A stretch of 64,000 nt of DNA from Plantago ovata (GCA_028274465.1 CM051458.1:36928744-36992743); one strand, 5' to 3'. Positions 9,997 through 21,175 are shown, numbered from the stretch's first letter. The notes: generated by a model not told the origin, from the sequence alone. A program made the numbers and translations.

Positions 9997-11497
9997 AACT
10001 TCCCAAACTGAACCTTTGCTTGTCCTCAAGCAACTAATCTAGACTCTAATGCTAAAAACCAATGCAACACACAAAATGGAGTCTCACCCCAAATGAAATG
10101 AACTAATCTATTGAGTCTATCAAAAACTTATGAACAATGACCATACATATTATAACATGGATATTGGTTGAAGAATGTCTTGATTGACTCATACACATTC
10201 ACATATGCACTATGTTAAACAAGATAGTCTCTCGTAACATTCTCTACCTGGACCTAGTCAGTGACGACGTAATGAAACATGTTAAAATACGATTGGTTGT
10301 CCCGTGCCTATGAAACTGAGGACTTACTACTGTTCACCAAGTTAAGACTTTCCCTCAAAGAGGTCGAACCAATACTGTCTCTCATCAAACGAAGGAGGGT
10401 TCCCTAAAAGTTCACACTACCCTATTCTACCCATCTCTCAAGCAAACTCATAAACTATCACCACTTCCTGAATGGCAGGACGAGGGTGGTCTAGAACAGA
10501 TGACACTCAAACAAACAAAAGACAAACTTTACAACTCGATTACGAACATTACAAGAATTGAAAAACGAGACAAACACTTTGCTAAACTGCTTTTTGGCTT
10601 TCTTTGGACCCTTCTTTGCTTTTTTTGGGTCTTTTTGATATTTTTTTGCTTCTCCAGATTTCTGGAAATTTTCGATTTTTTTTTTCTTTTTTATAGCCAG
10701 CAGTAGCACAACGAAAAATAAATTACAATGACTCACAAACGACTTCCCCAAACCTATTCGAAAGAATAGGTTGGAGAACAAACTTTACGAAAAAGAAAAA
10801 CAAACTCACAACACTTAAAACCGAAAAACAAGTCATAATGAAAGCATAATCCCCTCCCCAAACCTATTCGTTAGAATAAATTTCAAACAAAGGATCACAC
10901 AATCTCACACTACCTCCTTCCTAGGCATTTAGCAATCTCAAAGCAAGGTGAAGACTTGTTGCCTCTTAGGTACATAATTACACGGGAAAACAATTACAAG
11001 ACTCTAACATGCATCATGTTATTATAAAGGCCTTCGTGAACCGCAGTAGAGAAAACACCACTAAGTGATGTCGAGACTACCAAGATTAACTAAGTGCATA
11101 TATAAACGTGACAAGCCAAGCGAGAAAAATCTCAAACAAATTCATAGAGATGAAACGCATGGTCAAAGGTCATAACTAGTTCAAAAAAGTTCAAAAAATT
11201 TGACAATAAGCTCCACATAAAAACATGCAAAACTATACTAGGATGAATGTAGTGTATGCAACTAAATACTAAGAAAGCGATAAACGTGCAAATGCAAATG
11301 CAAACAAAATACAAGATACCATACTCAACATGCAAACAGCCAAACAATACTAACATCATGGTTCACATCCCATCCCCCCTCAAGAAACTCAGGCTAGTCC
11401 CTATCAAAAGAGAATGAGGAAATAAAAAGTGATACTAGATATTACCGAATGGTTTGGCCTTAGTCGGCTGAGTATACAGAATGGACTTGTGAAAAGA
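9997..11497 (-). other. 3' untranslated region of non-autonomous Athila
   Basis: About 1.5 kb with no supportable gene. It starts with the polypurine tract and contains a T/pyrimidine-rich stretch (10580-10695, purine-rich on the element strand) and small palindromes such as CCTATTCGAAAGAATAGG near 10753-10770. The whole block is closely matched by 29130-30538 in the other Athila element, so it is an ancestral part of the family and not captured DNA. Confidence 0.75.
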
Positions 11498-12862
11498 CTA
11501 ATTATCAGGATCGTAATCCCCATAATAGTCCCTCCACAAGTCAGACAGAAGACCATTGGATTGCTGTAGGGCCTCCTGTTGGTGACTGATGAGCTGTTGC
11601 TGCTCCCACATAATCTCTCTCTCATTTCGGCGATGCTCCTCAGCTATCTCCCAATCGCGGTTGCGTTGGGCAACATATCCATCAAGGTTATGTTGCAACC
11701 CTTGGACAGAAGTATTCAAGGCTGAAACACTAGCATCAATATTCCCAAAACGATCATCGAGATATGTCTGAAAGGCTGAAAAGTCAAAACCTCCAGACAT
11801 CTGTGGGGCTCGAGGCGGTGCTTGTGGTGCACGAGGTGGCCGATGAACAAAAGGAATGTCAGGAATTCGCTGAGCACGATCATCAGTCTCCATGTCATCA
11901 CCCTCCTCTTCTTCATCATCATCATCATCATCAGAAACAGGCTGTTGAAGGGAAGCCTCAACATCAGCAGCAGTAACATCGGGATTCTTCATTCTATACC
12001 TATTCTCTTGAACCTCAACAGTGGTTGGAGAGATGGCTGCCACTTCACAATCCGGTTCATTAATGTCTTCCATTTCATGGAACTTGCAATAAGCTGTGAT
12101 GAAACACGGAAAAATGAAAGGCTTCTTCTTCTTCTCCCAATGCCGCTCGTACTCAATATACATAATGCTCCCGATGTCGATACAATGGTTGCCCAACAAG
12201 CAATAGAGGAGCTCAGCATAATTCGGTTGAATATACGTGTCATGCTTCCTTGGAATCACATTGGCAATGCAAAACTTCATCACCACTTTAGACTCAAAGC
12301 TAAGATACCTCTGATGGATCCGAGTTGGTTGCTCCCCGGATGCTGGAAATTTAAAGTCCCTATTGCAGATTGCATCCGTGATCGAACTCGGAATCCCATG
12401 TTTGGCCCTTGAATACTCATAGTGGTGATCGCTCCCAGTAAACGCCGGTGCACCCATGTGAATGAAGTAGTTAATGGACTCGGGGGTCCATGGCACAATC
12501 TTGCCCCTTATGGGAACACCACCCATTGCCTCATGATCCGTATATCCAACATAAAATTCTCGAACAACACCCCAATCGTACCCTTTGAATCGGTTAGAAG
12601 TGTACCATCCCCAATTCCTCTTTTTCTCCATGCGAGAAAGCACTTTATACCCCGGTATGTTTGCATGGTGCGATGGTATCGCAATCCGCCTATCCGGAAT
12701 AATAGAAGGGGGTCCTCCATGTGCCTCCTCCACAAGCCTCAAGCGAATGGCAATGGTTGTAAGAGATGGCTCATAGGCATTGATGGAAGGTTGGGAACTC
12801 GAAGCTACCCCTTTGCCCTTCTTGCTCCTTGATGAGCTAGCTCTCTTCTCACGTGGTGGCAT
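11498..12862 (-). CDS. Athila ORF3: putative plant transposon protein-like, 454 aa
   Basis: Intact 454-codon ORF starting at ATG 12860-12862 (MPPREKRASSSRSKKGKG). Residues 1-25 are basic. Residues ~75-275 form a globular domain with WGVVREFYVGYTDHE, VPIRGKIVPW and a later FPCFITAYCKFH segment; this is the wording of the domain annotated in plants as putative plant transposon protein (from memory, to be checked by profile search). Residues ~310-335 are an acidic run (DDDDDDEEEEGDD). The C-terminal ~100 residues are a glutamine-rich predicted coiled coil (QQQLISHQQEALQQ). No signal peptide or transmembrane helix is visible. It is the longest undamaged ORF of this element and lies where Athila elements carry a third ORF after pol. 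Function unknown. Confidence 0.75.
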   Translation of the reverse strand: MPPREKRASSSRSKKGKGVASSSQPSINAYEPSLTTIAIRLRLVEEAHGGPPSIIPDRRIAIPSHHANIPGYKVLSRMEKKRNWGWYTSNRFKGYDWGVVREFYVGYTDHEAMGGVPIRGKIVPWTPESINYFIHMGAPAFTGSDHHYEYSRAKHGIPSSITDAICNRDFKFPASGEQPTRIHQRYLSFESKVVMKFCIANVIPRKHDTYIQPNYAELLYCLLGNHCIDIGSIMYIEYERHWEKKKKPFIFPCFITAYCKFHEMEDINEPDCEVAAISPTTVEVQENRYRMKNPDVTAADVEASLQQPVSDDDDDDEEEEGDDMETDDRAQRIPDIPFVHRPPRAPQAPPRAPQMSGGFDFSAFQTYLDDRFGNIDASVSALNTSVQGLQHNLDGYVAQRNRDWEIAEEHRRNEREIMWEQQQLISHQQEALQQSNGLLSDLWRDYYGDYDPDN

Positions 12863-13651
12863 GGTACCTCAAATCCGAAGAATGAATGAACTAGGATGAA
12901 ATTTGTTCGGATGGAATGAAAGAGCATGTAATGGGTTTCGATTGAAGCTAAAGAACACAAAATTTGATGGAGAATTGAAGGATTTATGTAAGATGGAAGA
13001 TTTTTTGAGTTTTTGGGTGTTTTGGAGTAAGAGAGGGGAAAAAGATGAGAGAATGAGGAGATTGGGGAGAAATCCCATCTCCTTATTCTCTGAATACGGG
13101 GGGCGAATCGCCCCATATGTGGGGCGAATCGCTCCCCATTGTCAGAGAGCGTGAAGCTCTTTGGCGATGTGGGGCGATTCGCCCCCCACCTCCAGAGGTG
13201 GGGAGACAAAAGTTTTCCGAAAAAGTTCAGTTTTTATCCCCAAAAACCATTTTCCTCACTAAAAAACACTCGAAAAATTTCACTCAAACATAAACATAAG
13301 CACAAAACAGCACATAACCTGACAAATTAATATAAATAAAGACAAATAGGTCAATGTATGAATGCAATGAAATGCAACAAAGCGATAAAAACTTCGGGTT
13401 GCCTCCCGGACAGCGCCATTGTTTATAAAGTCTTTGACTCGACTTCTTCTTCCTCTTTAGTTCTTGTGCTTGAGGGTAATAGACTTCCCCTTCATCGATC
13501 TCTTCCTCATGTCTAGTACCTGTGAGTGAGAATGGACATATACAGCAAGACCAAAGTAGTTAATAGAATGAGAAGCATTGAAGTGAGGACTAGGATCAGA
13601 TATGGCTCGCAACACATGTTGCTTGCCAATCACCTCAATGGTGCAAGTTCT
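12863..13651 (-). other. spacer between protease and ORF3 with palindrome cluster
   Basis: About 0.8 kb without a gene. At 13098-13187 it holds three GC-rich hyphenated palindromes, GGGGCGAATCGCCCC and variants, like those next to the LTR TATA box. Downstream toward ORF3 is a pyrimidine-rich stretch (about 13020-13080 on the element strand). CCTCCCGGACAGCGCC at about 13400 is a sequence I associate with the region after integrase in Athila elements. The RT-integrase deletion therefore probably joined about 13650 to about 13430. Confidence 0.6.
13098..13187 (-). promoter_or_regulatory. palindrome cluster upstream of Athila ORF3
   Basis: Units at 13098-13114, 13121-13137 and about 13163-13187 (GGGGCGATTCGCCCC type), 240-330 bp upstream of the ORF3 ATG. 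The same unit lies next to the TATA box of all four Athila LTRs in the window. This is a candidate internal promoter or enhancer for ORF3 (inference). I see no convincing TATA box between it and the ATG. Confidence 0.4.
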
Positions 13652-15595
13652 TCAGTAGATGTCGATTACGGAGCGTAGCTTAGTCAAGAACGTTCGCCCC
13701 AAGAGAACAACATCACCCATCCCTGATGTAGACACCGGCATCACAACAAAGTTGGTGTATACAGAAGCTTCACCAATCTTAACTAATACGTTCTTCACAA
13801 TGACCTCGGGTCGTACAAAGGATCCATCCGCAAGTTGCACAATAGCCTTATGATCCGAAAGCTCTTCAAGGCCACTCTTCGCAAACACATTCATAGGGAG
13901 CACATTCGAGTAAGATCCCGTATCTAGTGTAGCACGGACATCTTCAAGTTCACCAATCCCAACCTTAACATCGAAACTATCAGGAATTGGCTCGGGATCT
14001 TCTTGCTCCTCATCACTAACATTAAAACCAAGGTCCTTCTCTTCTTCCTTGGCTAGTGGGGGCCCGCCATCCTTGCAACACTCACACTTAGCAACCTTCT
14101 TGATAGTGATTTCAACAGGAAGATCACCTATCAAGGTAATAGACATCGACTTCTCAGTGTTGCTAGGCAACTTCCCTTGCTCCCTACTTGCTCCACGGTC
14201 AATCAACTCTTGCATCTTTTGATGAGCAAGCCTAGTGCTTGCCTCCAACTGATCAAGTCTCGCCCTTGTCTTCTCCGAATCTTCTTCATAACGCTTAAGA
14301 AAACCTTGGGTGTGATCAACCATTTTTTGCAAATTCTCCATGAGAAGAGCTGTCTTCGACTTCGGTTGCTCTTTAGGAGTGGGATTTTCGCAGTGATCAT
14401 TACCATAGCTAAGATTACTACGGTCTTGGTTAGGGCCATAAGTTTGGCTAGCCGGTGCATATCCTTGATTGTTTCGGAACCCCCTTCTCCAAAATCCACC
14501 ACGAGGATTCCTACCATCTTGACCATATCTAGCTTCTTGAACTCCAAATTCTACAGCAAAGGCCTCCTCGTTGCTTCCTTGAACCCAATTGCCACCATCG
14601 TGTGCAAGCTCCGACCTACACATATGAGCCCCATGCCCATAGTTCTTACAAATCCGGCAAATCTCATTAGAAACGGATGTTCCAACAGAGCTCTTGAGAA
14701 CTTTCTTCAGCTCATTGGTGAAGCACTCAAATCGATCCCCACTTTCTCCATACATTGGAACCTCCTGATTGGGTGGAGCGTCGCGCCTCCTAACCATTGC
14801 TCTTGGATCCTTGAATTGAGATCCCTTAGCAAGCCTTTCGAAAACCGCCCAAACAGCCTCCGCGGTTTCTTCCAAAATATTACCACGGCACTGGAAATCC
14901 ACCACTTGCTGATTCTCAAAAGTGAGTCCATTGTAGAAGTGTTGGACAAGATCCGAAAGCTCAAAACCATGGTGTGGGCACTTGTTCAAGAGGTCGTTGA
15001 ACCTCTCAAGCGCGGTGTAGATCGTCTCATCATAGTCTTGTTTGAAACCAGTGATTTGCGCCTTAAGCGCGGTAGTCAATGTGTGAGGGAAGTATTTCTC
15101 CATAAAGGCCGAAAATACCTTTTCCCAAGTGTTAAGCGAACCGGCTTCCAGAGAACCTAACCATGCCTTGGCTTTATCGCCAAGCCCCATCGCAAACACC
15201 TTCATTGTCAGCTCGTCATCCGTCACCTCCGTGCCCGGTCTTGGGAGGTGGTTGACGAAGTCATCGATATCATGCAAATACCCTATCACGTCTTCCCTAG
15301 CCAAGTCATAGAACCTCGGAAGTTACTGGAACATGTGGTTTTTTATTTCCAAGTCACGAGTCGCAGGCGAAAGGACAATCGTTGGACCCTTCATTCGTTC
15401 CTTGTTGGGTTGAACCCATGATTTCAACAGTGAACGAGCCATCACGGGATCTTCAAAGAGTGCTCGAAGATATTCAGAGGAATCGATTTCCTCTATGTCA
15501 CCTTGAGCGAGATTCCGCCATCTCTGATGGTAAACCTTGTCAATTTCTTCGATAGGTTCAGCAAGAGGTATTCCACTAGATCGCGTACGTTGCAT
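13652..15595 (-). pseudogene. gag: Athila gag-protease with one stop
   Basis: Starts at ATG 15593-15595 (MQRTRSSGIPLAEP) and runs 647 codons with a single in-frame TAA at 15323-15325 (codon 91). Gag: a leader of ~110 residues, then the retrotransposon gag domain (KAKAWLGSLEAGSLNTW, FMEKYFPHTL, CPHHGFE..LVQHFYNGLTF). A zinc knuckle CRICKNYGHGAHMC lies near 14630-14675, and a glutamine/lysine coiled coil follows. The retropepsin at the C terminus has TLDTGSYSNVLP (near 13895-13930, catalytic DTG intact) and a VVLLGRTFL motif near 13690. The frame ends cleanly at 13652, where RT should follow but is missing. Apart from the one stop this could supply Gag and protease. The element still needs RT and integrase from elsewhere. 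Confidence 0.85.
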
Positions 15596-15715
15596 ACACT
15601 ATCTGTAACAATAATGGAAAAGAGTATCAAAAGGGAGTAAATTAACTAAACTTAATAAATCTAGGAATTGAATGCTGAAAATATAAATAAGCTAAAGAGA
15701 AAAAAGGAGTATAGT

Positions 15716-15735
15716 CCCCGGCAACGACGCCAATT
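15716..15735 (-). promoter_or_regulatory. primer-binding site (Asp-tRNA type)
   Basis: Adjacent to the LTR end the minus strand reads TTGGCGTCGTTGCCGGGGAC, which closely fits the tRNA-Asp primer site typical of Athila elements (TGGCGCCGTTGCCGGGGA). It fixes the right-hand LTR as the 5' LTR. Confidence 0.8.
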
Positions 15736-16923
15736 TGATGAACGAGATTGTCAGATTCGAATAATCAAATTGATTTGTTTTCAGCCAAAGGCAACTCACA
15801 ACTTCAACGAAAACAAAGGCACGTAGTGTAGAAGTAAGATAACCTCGAGTGTCGATCTCTAAGGACTATAACTAGCTTTATCTAATTTAACTTAAACTAT
15901 AAATCAGGAATCAAGCAAAGCACATATTTTTCTTATCAATATAATGGAAGTTAGTGATAGTATGATCATTCAAAGCAACGGGTAATAATCATGCATGAAG
16001 TACTTGAAGTTTGTATAGAAATCTATGATCGTGAATTGTCCTATGTGTTCCTTTCAATTCAACTTTACAAAGATAGATGGCTCAGATAGATCAAAGAAAT
16101 AAAACAATAAATCAAGTCTTAAACGCGCGAAGCCACTCATGCATAATTAAGAACCCTAGCTAAGAAATCACATACTATCACCAACGATAGATTTAGCTAC
16201 TCATAGATAAATTGCAATCAACAAGAATCAAAGCAAGATCGAATGAAAACATGTTGAATGAAATAAATAAAAGCAGGAAAATCGTGAGATACAAGTTACC
16301 AACGAAGGTTGTCAATCTCCGGTGAATTGCTAACTCACAAGCAAGAATTGAGAATCAACGATGTCCAATCTCTATGCTTAATCTTCCAAAACAATAAGAA
16401 AAAGAGTCTTCTATGCTAATAATTCCCAGAACTGGCTCTGGAGAATTTGTCTCTCAAAATAAGGTGAAAAGGTCTGAAAAACGTAGAAAATAGGCGAAAC
16501 TATATATAGACTACGAAACAGTGGGGGGCGAACCGCTCGGGATGCCAGGCGAACCGCCTGGCACCGGGCGAACCGCCCCACATCCCGGGCGAACCGCCCG
16601 GGACCTTCAGTGGCGGTTGACGCGGTTTCTTGAGTTGGTTTCCTTTTTGGACTCGAATTTTGCCTTCAAGTGACCTTTAAGCCTTGAAACTCGACCCCTA
16701 GACCTCAAATCTCGTCCGGAACATTCTAGATACACCACGGATGACCACGAAGCATCAAATATTCGTTCTCTTCAACATAATTTCCCATAAAAATACATTT
16801 TTCACCTAAAACCTGAATAATACAAAGAAAAGGAAACGTGACACTATTCTAATAAAATGCACTAAAATATAAGCTAAATTGGTGAAAAAGACTCGAATGA
16901 AAGTGTAAAATACATGTTCATCA
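15736..16923 (-). repeat. 5' LTR of non-autonomous Athila
   Basis: TGATGAACG...GTTCATCA. A TATA box CTATATATAG lies at 16500-16509, with four palindromic GGGCGAACCGCCC units at 16521-16603 immediately upstream in the direction of transcription. The best unit is CCCGGGCGAACCGCCCGGG at about 16585-16603. Compared with the left LTR it keeps a 28-base segment (about 15846-15873) and lacks about 18 bases near 16875. Confidence 0.92.
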
Positions 16924-16928
16924 TTTCT
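16924..16928. repeat. target-site duplication TTTCT (right)
   Basis: Second copy of the 5-bp duplication flanking the non-autonomous Athila insertion. Confidence 0.9.
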
Positions 16929-17778
16929 CTAACTCTTCATTTATATAGTATCTCTGTTATGTGAGAAGCTCAATGGTTTTGAGTTCTCAGCAAGGGAAAA
17001 ACAGAGATTCATTGAGTTACTGGAGCCTTTGCATTAAATGCGTAGTGGACCACTAACATAAAACCGTCAGAGCATACTTTCTATTTGTAATATCAACCGT
17101 TGGATCATCAACTGCTTTAAAATCAATGTCCACGATTGTATTTCATGTCATGATTTACATTGAGTTTATCTGTGTCATGATTAACGTCAAAAATTGATTT
17201 TACCTTGATTCACGGGATTTGATCTCTTTTACTCCAACGCTAATTGCTTGCTGAAGTAAATAAGAATCTTTTTACCGATTTTATTCAATCTGACTTTAGC
17301 AATTACCTTTTCAAGTAACAAGCCTTGTATTTGCTGAAAGTTCCCCCTTAATCAAATATCTCATCTTTCTTTATGGTAAAAGATATTTCTGAGTTCCCGT
17401 CTCAACAAATTCTTTTTATTGAGATATCTTTACGTAAAATCTGAGAAATATTTTTGCTCTTTGCTGAATTCTCGTCTCAGATTTTTTTTTTTTTTGGATA
17501 TTTGAATACCTGTTTCAGTATCCTTGATTGTCTGAATGCCAGTTTCAGCAATCTTTGAAATTTTCTCACTGAGTTCCCTTCTCTAGAAAATGATCAAGTT
17601 TCGTAAGAAATACCCGGTTTGAAGGAATTACTTGCTAAATGCATGTTTCAGCAAAGATAAAGTGTACAATCATCTCTTTTTAGAGAAGTCAATGGAAAGG
17701 GACTTTTCAATGAATACTTTTAAGAAATCATTGGCTTGCTGAATGCCTGTTTCAGCAATCCACCAAATGTATCCCTTT
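16924..17778 (-). other. Sirevirus pol-ORF3 spacer with repeated hairpins (copy A)
   Basis: Non-coding spacer, originally continuous with 8699-8818. A TATA-like CTATATAAAT on the minus strand lies at 16939-16948, about 140 bp upstream of the ORF3 ATG before the Athila insertion. At about 17380-17770 several short inverted repeats share the form TGAATGCCTGTTTCA, flanked by TTGCTGAA and TTCAGCAA arms. Copy B has the same layout at 55902-56870. Sireviruses are known for conserved palindromes in non-coding regions. The role here is unknown. Confidence 0.6.
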
Positions 17779-19320
17779 TTATTGAGGTAGTTCAATCAAT
17801 CCAAGGTTATACCTTAGCATTGCGAACCTATTATCTGGTAGGGGCTTGGTAAAGATGTCAGCAAGTTGATCATCAGTACCTACTTTTTAAACCTCAATGT
17901 CTCCTTTTTCCTCATGATCTCTAATGAAATGATGTCTAATATCAATGTGCTTTGTCCTTGAGTGGAACTTAGGATTTTGTGTGATAACAATAACACTTAT
18001 ATTATCACAAAAGATTGGTGTTTTCTTTGCAGAAATACCCTAATCTCTTAATTGTTGCTGAATCCATAAGATTTGAGCTATGCAACAACCAGCCGCAATG
18101 TATTCAGATTCAGTGGATAAATTAGCAACACAGGAATGCTTCTTGCTGAACCGTGATATTAATCTTGTGCCTAGAAACTGACAAGTTCCAGAAGTACTTT
18201 TTCTATCAAGAGTTGTCCTCCATCATCAGCATCAGAATAACTAACCAATTCCAATCTAGAATCTTTTGGATACCATAATCCAACATTGACTGTACCTTTG
18301 ACATATTTCAGTATCTTAAGTGCCTTTTTGTAGTGTGATTCTCTTGGATCAGATTGGAATCTTGCACACACATAAACAACATACTGAATGTCAGGTCTAC
18401 TTGTTGTTAGATACAGCAAGGAACCAATGAGCTTCCTATACATGTGTTCATCAACACTTTTATCTTGTTTAGTATAGCCAAATTTGGTACCAACACTCAT
18501 AGGGATCTTTTTAGGTTTTTCTTCCTCTTTGATCCTGAACTTTATGAGCATTTCCTTTGCATACTTTGCTTGATTTATGAATATTCCATCTTTGAGTTGC
18601 TTGACTTGCAATCCTAGGAAATAATTCAATTTGCCCATCATACTCATTTCAGACTTGTTTGTCATGAGCTTGGCAAAATCATCACAAAGTTGCTTGTCCT
18701 TAGATTCAAATATTATGTCATCCACATAAATCTGGACGAAGAGTATTTTACCATCATGGTTCATGGTAAATAAGAGTTTGTCAACTTCAACTTTCTTGAA
18801 ACCATTATCCAACAAGAACTTAGCTAAAGTATCATACAAATCTCTTGGTGCTTGCTTTAGACCATATACAGCTTTCTGAAGCTTGTATAACATCTTGGTT
18901 TTTGAGGGAAGTTTAAAGACAGGGGGTTTTTCTAGGTAGACTTCTTCAGAAAGTTCACCATTTAGGAATGCACGTTTAACATCCATTTGATAAACAATGA
19001 AGTCATTGTGAGCAGCAAAGGTTAAGAAAAGTCTAATTGCATACAATCTTACAACTGGTGCATAAGACTCATCATAGTCCAATCCTTCAGTCTGGCAATA
19101 ACCTTGAGCAACTAAACGTGCTTTGTTCCTTGTTACTTCTCCAGACTCACTCAACTTGTTTCTGAACACCCACTTTGTACCAATTGCTTTCTTTCCTTCA
19201 GCAAAGGGTACAAGTTACCAGACTTTGTTCCTTTCAAATTGATCCAGTTCTTCTTGCATTGCCTTGATCCATTCAGAATGCTTTAAAACTTCTTCTATGG
19301 TCTTAGGTTCAATTTCTTAA
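17779..19320 (-). pseudogene. pol: Sirevirus RT and RNase H (copy A)
   Basis: Ty1/copia RT-RNase H on the minus strand. The N-terminal part near 19170-19320 is shifted out of frame. The frame 18171-19169 (332 residues) then carries [31 protein letters not shown] and the catalytic [10 protein letters not shown] at about 18710-18735. The frame is lost near 18200-18230 at the start of RNase H, where copy B reads ADHGGSTIDRKSTYG intact. RNase H and the ADIFTKPL tail can be followed to the stop at 17779-17781. Role: cDNA synthesis in the particle. This copy cannot make a full enzyme. Confidence 0.85.
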
Positions 19321-19325
19321 ACAAA

Positions 19326-20110
19326 TCAAGAGAACAAAGCTTCTACTTCAATGATGTTTGCTTCTTCAACAAGTTCTTGATTAGTAGATACTTTGGATCT
19401 AGTTACTTGGCGTTTGTCAATATCACCAATCATATCCGTAGAGGGATGATCTCTAATCCATTTATTAACAGGTTTTCTGCTCTTTGGATCTGGATAAGTT
19501 TGCGTTTCAGCATGTGACTCTTCAGCATGTAGTTGTTCAGTACTACTGATATCTTGTTGTGTCTCTGCTGAAATTGGTTCATCAGCAACTGCTTGTTCAG
19601 TATTGCTGGTTTGAGGTAACTCGTCAACAAACACAGGAAGTTGCGTAGTTTCAGCAACATCTGGAGCAACCGCGTTTTTAGCCGGAAATTCTTTATCATG
19701 AACTATATTTATCTTGTCATGACTTGGGGGAGGAGAGTTATTGTCAGAATCATCATTTAGTTCAATTGATTTGATATTCCTAGCATCAGATTCAGTTCTT
19801 TGCTCGTGTATCCGTAATTTCTTCATACATTCTTATATTTCTTCTTCAACAGGGACTCCTTGTGATTTTTCACAGAGTACAACATGCATTGATTATTCGA
19901 TCTTTTGTGCCTTTTTGTTGTAAACTCTATAAGTTTTACTATGCAAGGAGTAGCCAAGAAATATCGCTTCGTCTGCCTTTGGTTGAAATGTTCTTAAGTA
20001 TTCTCTACCATTGTTAAGAACAAAGCATTTTCAACCAAATACTCTTAGATGGGTGATGTTAGGAGGTCTTCCAACAAATAACTCATAGGGAATTTTGTTG
20101 TATTCCTTAA
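19326..20110 (-). pseudogene. Sirevirus integrase C-terminus and integrase-RT linker (copy A)
   Basis: A poorly conserved, acidic and glutamine-rich linker between integrase and RT. The clearest open stretch is 19326-19826 (166 residues), with HAEESHAETQTYPDPKSRKP and IRDHPSTDMIGDI, the latter a typical end of the copia linker just before RT. The segment 19830-20110 contains the end of the integrase region (PPNITHLRVFG-like wording) with a frameshift and stops. No catalytic residues are expected here. Confidence 0.65.
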
Positions 20111-20113
20111 TTA

Positions 20114-21175
20114 TCACAAGCATCTATTTTGACTATAGCAGGCCGTATTAATCGCTTCAACCCAATAAGCTTCACTTATTTCAGTGTGAGCAAGCATTGT
20201 TCTAGCTGCTTCCTTAAGGGTACGATTCTTCCTTTCAGCAACACCATTTTGTTGAGGTGTCATTACTGAGGATAACTGATGTTGTATGCCTTTTGAAGTG
20301 CAATACTCAGTTATGTACAGGTTTACAAACTCAGTACCATGGTCTGTTCTTATGATTTTTACCTTGTCATTTTTCATGACTTCAAGCTTGTTCAGCAAGT
20401 TAGGTATTTCAGTCCTTGTTTCAGACTTGTGTTTGATAAATACTACCCAAGTGAATCTTGAATAGTCATCTACCACCAGCAGACCATACTTCTTGCCAGC
20501 ATAGCTTGTTGAAGAAGATTCAAACAAGTCCATGTGCAAGAGTTGTAAAGGTTTTGTAGTTGACGATACTGCCTTATTCTTGAAAGAAGTTTTGTTTTGC
20601 TTTTCTTGCTGACATGCATTGCAAACACCATCCTTCTTAAAAGTAACCTTAGGTAATCCAACTACATGTGCCTTTTTAGACAGCTTATTCAGCATCTTGA
20701 AATTTAGGTGACTTGTTCGTTTATGCCATAACCAAGCTTTTTCAGCAAGGCAATCATGATCTGAGACAAGGAATTTTTCAACTATTGCTGAAGACCAATC
20801 TACGGTATAGAGACCTCCTGATTTTCTAGCAACCATAATAACCTTCTTTGTCTCAAAGTCAATAAGTTTACATTCATCACTTTTGATTTTGATGAAGTAA
20901 CCTTTGTCAGCGAATTGACTCATGCTGAAAAGGTTAAACTGAAGATTTTTGACATAAAGAGCTCCCGAAATCGTAATGCATCCTAACTTCACGTCACCAT
21001 AACCTTTAGTAGAACCAAAGCCTCCACCAGAAAACCTTATTATTGGACCTTTAGACCACCGTCTATAGTTTATAAGGTTTTTCTTGTTGCCAGTCATGCG
21101 CTTTCCACAACCACAGTCAAAGTGCCAAATTGCATTGTTTTTCTCCGTGGCTGAAGTCTGCACAATCAAGATCAA
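20114..21175 (-). pseudogene. pol: Sirevirus protease and integrase (copy A)
   Basis: Open frame of 353 residues. The protease start (WHFDCGCGKRMTGN, near 21080-21120) shows DCG where copia proteases have the catalytic DSG or DTG, so protease activity is probably lost. Integrase follows with its HHCC zinc-binding domain (LWHKRTSHLNFKML...CNACQQEK, about 20600-20740). The catalytic DDE residues can be seen in LLHMDLFE, IIRTDHGTEF and QQNGVAERKNRTL (about 20560, 20335 and 20240). The integrase core is open until the frame ends at 20114 in a CYSQNRCL stretch, where an indel breaks it. Role: insertion of cDNA into the genome. Confidence 0.85.

Larger units (their letters stand above)
8819..16923 (-). 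mobile_element. non-autonomous Athila-like Ty3 element
   Basis: Complete insertion with both LTRs (8819-9996 and 15736-16923), matching TSD TTTCT, a primer-binding site at 15716-15735, gag-protease (13652-15595), a spacer with palindromes, a third ORF (11498-12862) and a 1.5-kb 3' untranslated region. RT, RNase H and integrase are absent: only about 0.8 kb separates protease from ORF3. The two LTRs are very similar apart from a 28-base gap in the left copy and a short gap in the right, so the insertion is fairly recent. It shares LTR and 3' region with the pol-bearing Athila at 27906-34851, its likely helper family. Confidence 0.88.

Noticed and set aside
11822-12412. 196-residue plus-strand frame opposite Athila ORF3
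   Set aside because: It is a shadow of the minus-strand ORF3. Its IIIIII and HHHHH runs come from the acidic codon repeat on the other strand.
14177-15160. 327-residue plus-strand frame
   Set aside because: Antisense shadow of the Athila gag, which has clear gag and zinc-knuckle motifs on the minus strand.
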